From CAYPPG01 sp964412555 (GTDB lineage Bacteria > Hinthialibacterota > Hinthialibacteria > Hinthialibacterales > Hinthialibacteraceae): a stretch of DNA of 64,000 nucleotides. Below, piece after piece: positions 1 through 7,907 of this stretch (the stretch's first letter is position 1; the number at the start of each line of letters is the position of its first letter). The notes beneath the pieces were generated by a model, which was not told the DNA's origin, did not search any database, and saw nothing but the letters and a program-made list of their open reading frames with translations. A program made the translations under genes and the position numbers. The stretch is taken from the NCBI GenBank assembly GCA_964412555.1, contig CAYPPG010000024.1, positions 1 to 64,000 of the forward strand, written 5' to 3'.

Positions 1-107
1 ACCAATCCCGGACTTAGCAATGGCTGCTTAGTATACGGAAAAAATTTACACTCTTATGAATTTGTATTGAAATCATCCATTACACTTCTTATCAAGGAGA
101 GTGTTTG

Positions 108-3100
108 ATGAAAATTGTACATCATCTATTCGTTTTTCTCATAATAACATTGATTATGATTGGTGGAGAATGTCCATCAACAGAATGCAATCCAATTCAA
201 TTGAAAGTCGCCAAAAAAGTGAATGAATTCCCGCCTGATTCTATATCGAATATAGGCGGTTTTATTGGTTCCCGGCTCGAGGCGAATCGAAAAGGCTACT
301 TGCATACTTTTGACATCGATCATTTTGTCAGAATGGTCGAAAACAAAAAACACCGGGAATGGAAATGGGTGGGAGAACACCCGGGCAAATGGCTGGAATC
401 GGCCGCATTGGCAGCGGAAACGTTTGACGATCAAATACTTCTCGACAAAGCGCAGTCAATTCTTGAAAGGCTTATCGCCGCGCAAGAATCCAGTGGGTAC
501 CTGGGGGTTACCGATCCGGCTGTTCGCACCAAAGAGATGCCATTGCGAGGCATGGATGCGTATGAGCTGTATTTCATGCTTCATGGATTGCTAACCGCTC
601 ACGAGTTATGGAATCGTGAAGACGCGTTACAAACCGCATGCCGTCTCGGGGACTATTTCACCGAAACGATTGGTCCAGGCAAAGCCGAATTTTGGCCGGG
701 TCCGAAAGGCGAGACAATCGCAGGCCATCATGTTCATTATAGTCTGGAGGGCACATTGTTGATTGATCCAATGCTGCGTCTCTATATGACGACCGGTAAC
801 GAAAAATATTTAGAATGGTCGCAATGGGTTGTCGATAATATTGACCGTTGGTCGGGATATGACACTTTTTCGAATCTGGATCGAGTGGCTCGTGGGGAAA
901 TCGGAGTTCATCAAATCCAGCGGTATGTTCATTCGCATACCCTTCACATGAATCTCATCGGATTTCTTCGTCTTTATCAGATTACCGGCGATCATTCACT
1001 ACTGCGTAAAGTATTCGGCGCATGGCACGACATCTCTCACCGGCAAATGTATATTACCGGTGGTGTCAGTTTCGACGAACATTACGAACCCGACCATCAT
1101 TTGCCCATCGACGGTAGGGAAGTGGAAACCTGCGCGATGATGTCCTGGATCGAATTGAGTCACTATTTATATGAATTGACCGGTGATCCTGTTTATGCCG
1201 ATGCAATCGAACGGCTTTTGTGGAATCATCTATTCGCAGCCCAAACGGTCGACGGTGAGATGTTTCGCTATCATACACCACTTAACGGAACCAAACCGGC
1301 CAACTATTTTCATGGTCCGGATTGCTGCACAGCGAGCGGCCCTCGAATAACATCAAAAATCCCTCAATTGATCTATAGCGTTGGAGAGAATGAAATTTTT
1401 ATCAATCAATTTGTTCCTTCCACAGCGCATGTGAAATTAGATTCCGGCTCTTCGGTCAAAATTACTCAAGAAACGACTTATCCGAGCAATGAGAAAATCG
1501 TGATCCAAGTAGAGCCACAAACGAGCGAACCGTTTTCCATCCACATTCGCTTACCGGCATGGTGCAAGAAACCTACTTTAAAAATAAATGATAAAGTTAT
1601 GGAAAAATTACGGCCTGGAAACTATGTAACCATCGACCTCAATTGGAAAAAGGGAGATCGAATTACACTTTCATTACCGATGGAGCCAAAATGGATTGAA
1701 CGCATACACGCAGAAGACAAGCGCTGGGCGCTCACGCGCGGTCCACTTGTTTACGCCGTCGATACTGTCTTAGGAGAATCTCCGCTTATCCAAAGGGGAA
1801 ACGGTATTCCGGATAATTTGTCAAAAATCATATCATGGACGCTTGATGATGATGGTATTTTCGGGAATTTGGAAGAAATCGATCTTCCCAACAACTCTCT
1901 CAAACCGGGGTATCGTGTCCACGTAGCTCTTTCCAATGGCAAGCGCATGGAAATCAACGCTTGGCCGTTCGCGAATAGTGGGCTATGGTATGCTGATCCC
2001 GAGCAAAAACCCGATCGCAATGAAAAGCGTTATGCGTATGCTGTCTGGCTTCCACGCGACCATGATCCTATTTCACAAAGACCACTGCCAACAAAACCGA
2101 TTCCCGCTTTTCCGGGCGCAGAAGGAGCTGGCGCTATTACAGCTGGTGGACGGGGAGGCAAAGTCCTTGCCGTAACAAACCTAAACGACAGCGGCCCCGG
2201 CAGCCTGCGTACCGCGCTCGAAGCCGAAGAACCGCGAATCGTAATTTTCCGGATTTCAGGCATAATTGACCTACAATCCAAACTCACCATCTCTCATCCT
2301 TTCGTTACCGTCGCCGGCCAGACAGCCCCGGGTGACGGCATCTGTATCCGCGGGCAAACGACGGAAATCAACACACATGATGTGGTAATCCGCTATCTCC
2401 GCTTTCGCCGAGGGAATCTCAAAGACCGCAATGACGCGTTGGGTGGATATCCCAGTGGCAATGTCATTATCGATCACTGTTCTTTCAGTTGGGGATTGGA
2501 TGAAAATGTTTCTATGTATCGTTACATGAAAGCGATGAAAGATGGTTCACAACAAAAATCACCTACCGAAAATATAACCATTCAATGGTGCATCTCCAGC
2601 GAAGCACTCGATCTCAACAATCATGCATTCGGCGGAACCTGGGGCGGAAGAAAAGGATCGTTCCACCACAATCTATTCGCCTGCAACACGGGCCGAAATC
2701 CCAGTATCGGGTGGGGTGAGTATTTGGACATTTGCAATAATGTATTGTTTAATTGGCGCCATCGAACGATCGATGGCGGCGACGCCAGTTCCAATATCAA
2801 TGTTATTGCCAACTATTTCAAACCCGGTCCCGCCGTCAATCCCGGCACAGCCCGTCACCGAATTTGCCGCCCTCAACATCTGGATATGTTCAGCGAGTCG
2901 GACAAACGGGGGAAATGGTATGTCGAAGAGAATTTTGTCGAAGGATATCCGGACATTACAAAAGATAATTGGAAGGGCGGCGTTCAACTCGATTGGGAAG
3001 GCGAGCCGTCGGAAGAAGAACTTACATTATGGGTGTCACGAGTTCGTGCCTCATCTGCGAATCCGGCTGTCCCAATCAACCGGCAGACAGCCGAGAAAGC

Positions 3101-3482
3101 GTATGAACTTGTACTGCGCCATGCCGGCGCAACCGTTCCGAAACGCGATGCCGCCGATGACCGGATCATCGACATGGTGCGCACTGGAAAACTGGCTTTC
3201 GGCAATGGTATCATCGATATGCCTAGCGATGTGGGCGGCTGGCCAACCTATGAATCCAAACCAGCGAAAAAGGACAGCGACAAAGATGGAATGCCGGATG
3301 AGTGGGAAAAGCTATACGGCTTGAACATGGCTGATCCATCGGACAACTCAGCAGATGTGGATCATGATGGATACACGAATATTGAAGAATGGATCAACAA
3401 TACTGACCCGACACAATTCGTGGATTATTCAAAATCGGAGAACAACCGAAATACGCTGACTGACAATGAACACAACGGATAG
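108..3482 (+). CDS. Secreted GH127 glycosidase fused to a pectate-lyase-like domain
   Basis: Predicted exported bifunctional glycan-degrading enzyme of 1124 residues. A hydrophobic signal peptide covers about residues 1-25. Residues about 30-640 match the GH127 (DUF1680) beta-L-arabinofuranosidase family. The family's zinc/cysteine catalytic set is visible as E340 and C342 (motif EVETC) and the pair C406-C407 (motif PDCC). Residues about 665-1040 form a right-handed beta-helix resembling polysaccharide lyase family 1, opening with FPGAEGAGA and containing GRGGKVLAVTNLNDSGPGSLR. The tail, about 1065-1110, has Asp-rich calcium-binding motifs (DSDKDGMPDEW, DVDHDGYTNIEEW). ATG 108 is chosen because AAGGAGA lies 7 nt upstream; a TTG one codon earlier is less likely. 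Known members remove arabinofuranose from plant glycans; coupling to a pectate-lyase-like domain suggests attack on arabinan-decorated pectin, which is an inference. Exact substrate is unknown. Confidence 0.9.
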   Translation: MKIVHHLFVFLIITLIMIGGECPSTECNPIQLKVAKKVNEFPPDSISNIGGFIGSRLEANRKGYLHTFDIDHFVRMVENKKHREWKWVGEHPGKWLESAALAAETFDDQILLDKAQSILERLIAAQESSGYLGVTDPAVRTKEMPLRGMDAYELYFMLHGLLTAHELWNREDALQTACRLGDYFTETIGPGKAEFWPGPKGETIAGHHVHYSLEGTLLIDPMLRLYMTTGNEKYLEWSQWVVDNIDRWSGYDTFSNLDRVARGEIGVHQIQRYVHSHTLHMNLIGFLRLYQITGDHSLLRKVFGAWHDISHRQMYITGGVSFDEHYEPDHHLPIDGREVETCAMMSWIELSHYLYELTGDPVYADAIERLLWNHLFAAQTVDGEMFRYHTPLNGTKPANYFHGPDCCTASGPRITSKIPQLIYSVGENEIFINQFVPSTAHVKLDSGSSVKITQETTYPSNEKIVIQVEPQTSEPFSIHIRLPAWCKKPTLKINDKVMEKLRPGNYVTIDLNWKKGDRITLSLPMEPKWIERIHAEDKRWALTRGPLVYAVDTVLGESPLIQRGNGIPDNLSKIISWTLDDDGIFGNLEEIDLPNNSLKPGYRVHVALSNGKRMEINAWPFANSGLWYADPEQKPDRNEKRYAYAVWLPRDHDPISQRPLPTKPIPAFPGAEGAGAITAGGRGGKVLAVTNLNDSGPGSLRTALEAEEPRIVIFRISGIIDLQSKLTISHPFVTVAGQTAPGDGICIRGQTTEINTHDVVIRYLRFRRGNLKDRNDALGGYPSGNVIIDHCSFSWGLDENVSMYRYMKAMKDGSQQKSPTENITIQWCISSEALDLNNHAFGGTWGGRKGSFHHNLFACNTGRNPSIGWGEYLDICNNVLFNWRHRTIDGGDASSNINVIANYFKPGPAVNPGTARHRICRPQHLDMFSESDKRGKWYVEENFVEGYPDITKDNWKGGVQLDWEGEPSEEELTLWVSRVRASSANPAVPINRQTAEKAYELVLRHAGATVPKRDAADDRIIDMVRTGKLAFGNGIIDMPSDVGGWPTYESKPAKKDSDKDGMPDEWEKLYGLNMADPSDNSADVDHDGYTNIEEWINNTDPTQFVDYSKSENNRNTLTDNEHNG

Positions 3483-3520
3483 TGATCTGTGACATATCGA
3501 TACAGGAACTGCCTGTAGAA

Positions 3521-3760
3521 TCAAAGGTCACTGTGTGTGCTTGAATGGGAAGACGTGTTTTCTCGCGTGATACGAATCAAAAAACGCAATGCTTCATTCA
3601 CGGCTTCAGAATCCGGAAATAATTCTGCTACATCCGGTTCTAAATGGACAACTGATCCACAAAAACTTTTTCGCTCAGGCCCCATCTTTCTTACTTTCAT
3701 TCGTTTCAAATCATACTCTGTGCGAAGTTCATCATCCATTTCCGAATTTCCCTTCTTCAT
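3521..3760 (-). CDS. BrnA-like antitoxin candidate
   Basis: Small 79-residue protein encoded directly downstream of a BrnT-family toxin and overlapping its 3' end by 29 nt, the usual order for brnT-brnA. The N-terminal half is charged and the C-terminal part (PDSEAVNEALRFLIRI) resembles the ribbon-helix-helix end of antitoxins. ATG 3760 is chosen because AAAGGAG lies about 10 nt upstream; a second in-frame ATG at 3739 lacks a comparable site. In characterised pairs the antitoxin neutralises BrnT and represses the operon. Assignment as antitoxin rests mostly on position and size; the sequence match to BrnA proper is weak. Confidence 0.65.
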   Translation of the reverse strand: MKKGNSEMDDELRTEYDLKRMKVRKMGPERKSFCGSVVHLEPDVAELFPDSEAVNEALRFLIRITRENTSSHSSTHSDL

Positions 3761-4025
3761 AGGCTAGTCTCTCCTTTCTGGTTGTTTCTCTAGCACTAAT
3801 CAAACGAATCACATTTTCTCTTTCTGTGTATGATACAATTAATAAGTGACCTTGCTGTGAATGTCCTATTATAATATAACGATGTTCTTCCTCCGAATGA
3901 TCAGGATCGAAGAAATCAACGTAAAGCGGATCATAGAAGACGGTCATGGCCTCGTCAAAGGATATTCCATGTTTCGACAGGTTTATTTCTGATTTTTTAT
4001 TATTCCATTCGAATTCTACTGTCAT
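3732..4025 (-). CDS. BrnT/DUF497 family toxin
   Basis: A 97-residue protein with the DUF497 pattern: an N-terminal F-E-W-N-x-x-K, then NLSKHGISFDEA, a VFYDP turn, and the C-terminal block RLISARETTRKER that is typical of BrnT. Characterised BrnT proteins are RelE-fold ribonucleases that inhibit translation. The gene is first in a two-gene minus-strand operon and overlaps the following antitoxin candidate. Length is normal for the family (about 90-100 residues). The unit is inserted between two GH127 genes and is unrelated to them in function, so horizontal acquisition is plausible but not shown. Confidence 0.85.
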   Translation of the reverse strand: MTVEFEWNNKKSEINLSKHGISFDEAMTVFYDPLYVDFFDPDHSEEEHRYIIIGHSQQGHLLIVSYTERENVIRLISARETTRKERLAYEEGKFGNG

Positions 4026-4062
4026 TAAAATGATCCATATAGTCGTGGTGGAATATTAATTT

Positions 4063-4317
4063 TCAGTAAGACAGGAATCCTCTCAAACCAAAGGCATGTT
4101 GCCTACGATGTTCTGTTTCTGTCAGAAAATCTTGGAAATCATTTTCCGGAACATCGGCCCAACTTCCTGCCAATTTCATTATTCGTTGTTTTGAATCCGG
4201 TTCAATTTCTACACGACGTTTAAAATCATGAATAAGAGTGTATAACTCTGTGAGATGATTCTCTGGTATCTGTTCTATTTCAGCGACGACTTACTCGCGT
4301 GTGATTGTTTCTGTCAA
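4063..4317 (-). pseudogene. Broken antitoxin-like small gene with in-frame stop
   Basis: Reading the minus strand from TTG 4317, which has a perfect AAGGAGG 8 nt upstream (4326-4332), gives LTETITRE, then a TAA stop at 4291-4293. The same frame then continues for about 75 codons as VVAEIEQIPENHLTELYTL...RRVEIEP...KLAGSWADVPENDFQDFL...RRQHAF to TGA 4063-4065. The continuation looks like antitoxins that carry a helical N-terminus and a (G)SWADMPEDDFQDFL-type tail, usually paired with PIN-domain toxins. A single GAG-TAA for GAG-GAA change would explain the break. No toxin partner follows; the intact BrnT gene begins 38 nt downstream. It is probably an orphan relic, or could be a sequencing error. 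Confidence 0.6.
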
Positions 4318-4348
4318 TGCAAGAACCTCCTTGAAAGTAAGGTGCTAT

Positions 4349-4383
4349 TTTTCAAATTTTCTAACAATCCTATAATATAGGAT
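4349..4383 (+). promoter_or_regulatory. Promoter with 17-nt palindrome over the -10 box
   Basis: A -35-like TTTTCA (4349-4354), 16-nt spacer and perfect TATAAT (4371-4376) precede the second GH127 gene. The -10 box lies inside a perfect palindrome, ATCCTATA-A-TATAGGAT (4367-4383), which would suit a dimeric repressor. The palindrome also lies about 50 nt upstream of the divergent broken antitoxin gene, so it could be that system's old operator. Pattern seen directly; the regulatory role is inferred. Confidence 0.55.
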
Positions 4384-4476
4384 AAGAACAAATTTGATAA
4401 GGTTAATACAAAAGTGAATTTAGTCTATATTGTACATGTGTTTGGACGTACATTTCTATCCAATGGAATAAAAATT

Positions 4477-6513
4477 ATGAGAAAAACCTTGGCGAATATT
4501 TTTATGATTTGTATGATTTTCACTCTGTTTTTTTTAGAAGGCGCCAGTGGAAAAGTCAAAAAACAGAACGGAATACACCAAAGCCCACACGCGAAACTGC
4601 AAAACATCAACATTAACGACGTGCATTGGACCGGTGGATTCTGGGCGGACCGATTCGATCTCTGTCACCATACAATGATCCCCAATCTTTGGGAGATCTT
4701 TCGGAATCCGGAAATCAGCCATGCGTACTCGAATTTTCTGATTGCCGCCGGACTCGCGGAGGGAGAACATCATGGGCCGAAATTCAATGACGGCGATTTT
4801 TATAAATGGTTGGAAGCCGTTGCGTTTACCTACGGTGTTACAAAAGATGCCGCTCTCGACCACTTGATGGATGAGATCATTCACGTTATTGCACAAGCGC
4901 AGCGTGGGGATGGCTATCTCCATACGCCGGTAATCATCGAGCAGAAAACCGGCGGGCAAAAAGCGCAAGAAATTCACAATCAACTGCATTTCGAAACCTA
5001 TAATATGGGGCACTTGATGACGGCAGCCAGTATCCATTTCCGCGCGACAGGAAAAACATCGTTGTTGGATGTCGCTATCAGAGCCGCAGACTACCTGATT
5101 CAAGTGTGTAAACAATCTCCAAAAGAATTGGCAAGCATTACCATTTGTCCCTCGCATTATATGGGAATCATGGATATCTACCGAATCACCGGCGATTCGC
5201 GATATTTGGATTTGGCGAATACGCTGATCGACATCTGCGCTCTTACGGAAAACGGGACGGATCAGAATCAAGACCGTATTCCCTTTCGAGAACAAACAAC
5301 CGCAGTAGGCCATGCCGTTCGCGCCAATTATTTGTATGCCGGTATTGCCGATGTATATATGGAAACCGGTGACAAATCACTTTTCTCTGCATTGGAATCA
5401 ATCTGGCATGATGTCACGTTTCGGAAAATGTACATTACCGGTGCAACCGGTGCATTATACGATGGAGCATCTCCTGATGGTTCGAAAAACCACAGTGAAA
5501 TCCAACTGGTCCACCAAGCGTATGGCCGTCCTTATCAGTTGCCGAATATCACCGCCTATAATGAAACCTGCGCCACGATCGGCAACGGCTTGTGGAATTG
5601 GAGGATGCTGCAAATCACCGAGGAGGCGCGATTTGCGGACGTATTGGAGTTGGTTTTGTATAACGGGATTCTCTCCGGCATCAGTTTGGATGGAACACAC
5701 TTCTTTTATACCAATCCGCTGGAGAAACACAATGATTTTCCACTCTCTTTGCGATGGTCGGGAGAACGCCGGTCCTATTTCAGTTCCTTTTGTTGTCCCC
5801 CCAATGTGATTCGCACGATAGCTGAAGTCAGCCAGTATGCATATAGTATTTCAGACGAAGGGCTATGGATCCATCTATACGGTTCCAATAAATTGGACAC
5901 GCAATTATCGAATGGCAATCGCATCGCCCTGAGCCAGAAAACCGATTATCCATGGGATGGGCAAGTCGAAATACAGATAGACTCCGTTGAACAACCGGAT
6001 TTCACTCTCCGGCTGCGGATTCCCGGCTGGGCGGACAAAGCGAATATGATAGTGAATGGAAAAGTGATTCAAGAGAATCCGGTTCCGGGTTCCTATTACG
6101 CAATACAACGGCATTGGAAGAAAAGCGATTGTATCGAAATCGATTTCCCAATGCCGGTAAAACATATGGAAGCGCATCCTTTCATCGAAGAACTTCGGAA
6201 TCAAGTGGCCGTGAAACGTGGCCCGTTGGTTTATTGTCTCGAGTCGATCGATTTGCCGAAGGAGAACAAAATATCGGAAATCGGAATAGATTCCACGATT
6301 CCATTTTTTCCATCCTTTAACCAATCCCTTCTAGGTGGGGTGATGGTATTGGATGGGACCGCGTCGAGGGTGAAAGAAAACGATTGGTCCAATCGTTTAT
6401 ATCGTGCAAAGCAACCATCGATTCCTCACCCAATTCCAATTCGATTGATCCCCTATTATGCCTGGGGAAATTGTGGCAATACAGAAATGAAAGTATGGTT
6501 GCCGGTTCGTTAA
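4477..6513 (+). CDS. Secreted GH127 (DUF1680) beta-L-arabinofuranosidase-like protein
   Basis: A 678-residue exported glycosidase of family GH127. The N-terminus MRKTLANIFMICMIFTLFF followed by GASG is a clear signal peptide, so ATG 4477 is chosen over a GTG 63 nt upstream, although no strong ribosome-binding site is visible. The catalytic/zinc signature of the family is intact: E363 and C365 (YNETC) and C439-C440 (SFCCPPN), the last being the classical form. An (alpha/alpha)6 barrel fills about residues 45-450, followed by beta-sandwich regions. It is a paralogue of the GH127 half of the gene at 108-3482 but lacks the lyase extension. The following DUF1593 gene starts 64 nt downstream and is probably co-transcribed. 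Likely role: releasing L-arabinofuranose from plant or algal glycans; substrate not determinable from sequence. Confidence 0.9.
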   Translation: MRKTLANIFMICMIFTLFFLEGASGKVKKQNGIHQSPHAKLQNININDVHWTGGFWADRFDLCHHTMIPNLWEIFRNPEISHAYSNFLIAAGLAEGEHHGPKFNDGDFYKWLEAVAFTYGVTKDAALDHLMDEIIHVIAQAQRGDGYLHTPVIIEQKTGGQKAQEIHNQLHFETYNMGHLMTAASIHFRATGKTSLLDVAIRAADYLIQVCKQSPKELASITICPSHYMGIMDIYRITGDSRYLDLANTLIDICALTENGTDQNQDRIPFREQTTAVGHAVRANYLYAGIADVYMETGDKSLFSALESIWHDVTFRKMYITGATGALYDGASPDGSKNHSEIQLVHQAYGRPYQLPNITAYNETCATIGNGLWNWRMLQITEEARFADVLELVLYNGILSGISLDGTHFFYTNPLEKHNDFPLSLRWSGERRSYFSSFCCPPNVIRTIAEVSQYAYSISDEGLWIHLYGSNKLDTQLSNGNRIALSQKTDYPWDGQVEIQIDSVEQPDFTLRLRIPGWADKANMIVNGKVIQENPVPGSYYAIQRHWKKSDCIEIDFPMPVKHMEAHPFIEELRNQVAVKRGPLVYCLESIDLPKENKISEIGIDSTIPFFPSFNQSLLGGVMVLDGTASRVKENDWSNRLYRAKQPSIPHPIPIRLIPYYAWGNCGNTEMKVWLPVR

Positions 6514-6577
6514 TTGTATTTCTGTAAGAATCTTAAATTGATGAAGCAAGCATCTTAGAAAGGAAATGGAGATTGCA

Positions 6578-7873
6578 ATGAAATTTTTTATGAAAATGTG
6601 GGTAGGATGTGCTTTGGTGTTCCAGTTTCAATTTGTCTATTCCGCTGAATTCAATCATGGCGCTCTGGCGGGGGAACGCTACCGGATCATTATTTCAACA
6701 GACATCGGCGGAAGTGATCCCGATGATTTTCAATCCATGATTCATTTTTTGGTCTATTCGGATTTATTTGATGTTGAAGGGATCGTCTCATCGCCATGGG
6801 GGGAAGGCCGGAAAGAGCATATCCTTCAGGTGATCGATGAATATGAGAAGGATTACCCGAAACTCGTTTCCCATTCGAAACATTTCCCCACCCCTGATTA
6901 TTTAAGGAAAATATCAAAACAGGGAGCGCCGCACCGAGCACCTTCAAAAGGCTATCGTTCTTCGACAGAAGGTTCCGACTGGATTATTCATTGTGCGAAA
7001 CAAGATGATCCCCGCCCCTTTTACATTCTCGCGTGGGCTTTGCTTGAAGATGTCGCACAAGCCCTTCACGATGCTCCGGACATTGCCGATAAAATCCGCG
7101 TCATATTTATCGGCGGACCTAACAAAAAATGGGGAGCAAATGCTTTCGATTATATCGAGCGCAATTTTCCCGATTTGTGGATCATTGAAAACAATTCTAC
7201 CTATCGCGGTTTTTTTAATGGCGGCAAGCAAGACAAGGATTTAGGCAATTTCTCCTTTTTTGAGAATCACCTGAAAGGTCACGGAGCTTTAGGAAACTAT
7301 TTCGCTCATTTCCGTGATGGAGACATCAAAATGGGAGATACACCGACGTTGACTTACCTTCTATACGGAAATCCGGATGATCCGGCTTCGGAGAGTTGGG
7401 GAGGACAATTTCGCCGTGTGAAATATCGGCCCAAATTTATCTTTAACCGCCATACCACACTGGAAGACAAAGTCGAAGTCTTTTCCATTGTCGAATGGAA
7501 CTTCAAAGGTCCGGATTTGGGAGACGCCAGCGATGAACAACAATTTACTATTAACATCGATGGGCAAAAGTACGATGGATATTATGTGGGAGATGGAATC
7601 TACCGGTTTCGCTTATCTCCAAAAAGTGTAGGAAAATGGTCATATGAAATCGAAAGTTCCCATCTCTGGTTGGATGGGGAGAAAGGGCAATATGAAAGTG
7701 TACCCGAAGGGGAACTCGGACACCGTCCCCACGAAATCGAACATAAGAATTGGTGGACGGATTTGCTCAATCCCGAATTCAAAGAAGGCGCTCATTCCGG
7801 CGCCAAAACGATCAATCAATGGCGGGAAGACATTTTACGCCATTGGCAAAAACGCATGGATTGGATTCAATAA
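6578..7873 (+). CDS. Secreted DUF1593 (Sde182-type, nucleoside-hydrolase-like) protein
   Basis: A 431-residue exported protein. The signal peptide is MKFFMKMWVGCALVFQF...YSA. ATG 6578 is preferred because GGAG lies 6 nt before it; the ATG at 6566 overlaps the only other purine-rich tract. Residues about 25-270 match the DUF1593 N-terminal domain, which has a nucleoside-hydrolase fold; the metal-loop motif STDIGGSDPDDFQSM is visible, as is FIGGPNKKWG. Residues about 290-380 form a beta-sandwich resembling the DUF5060-like second domain. Proteins of this family were first noted as cellulose-associated in marine polysaccharide degraders; no reaction is firmly established. Its position behind GH127 suggests a role in the same glycan pathway. 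It ends convergent with the next gene, 34 nt apart. Confidence 0.8.
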   Translation: MKFFMKMWVGCALVFQFQFVYSAEFNHGALAGERYRIIISTDIGGSDPDDFQSMIHFLVYSDLFDVEGIVSSPWGEGRKEHILQVIDEYEKDYPKLVSHSKHFPTPDYLRKISKQGAPHRAPSKGYRSSTEGSDWIIHCAKQDDPRPFYILAWALLEDVAQALHDAPDIADKIRVIFIGGPNKKWGANAFDYIERNFPDLWIIENNSTYRGFFNGGKQDKDLGNFSFFENHLKGHGALGNYFAHFRDGDIKMGDTPTLTYLLYGNPDDPASESWGGQFRRVKYRPKFIFNRHTTLEDKVEVFSIVEWNFKGPDLGDASDEQQFTINIDGQKYDGYYVGDGIYRFRLSPKSVGKWSYEIESSHLWLDGEKGQYESVPEGELGHRPHEIEHKNWWTDLLNPEFKEGAHSGAKTINQWREDILRHWQKRMDWIQ

Positions 7874-7907
7874 AGGAGATGATTTACCTGTGTTACCCAA
7901 GTAGATT

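Noticed and set aside
2623..3324. 233-codon open frame overlapping the GH127-lyase gene in another frame
   Set aside because: Overlaps a continuous, well-supported domain sequence; its composition is that of a frame shadow.
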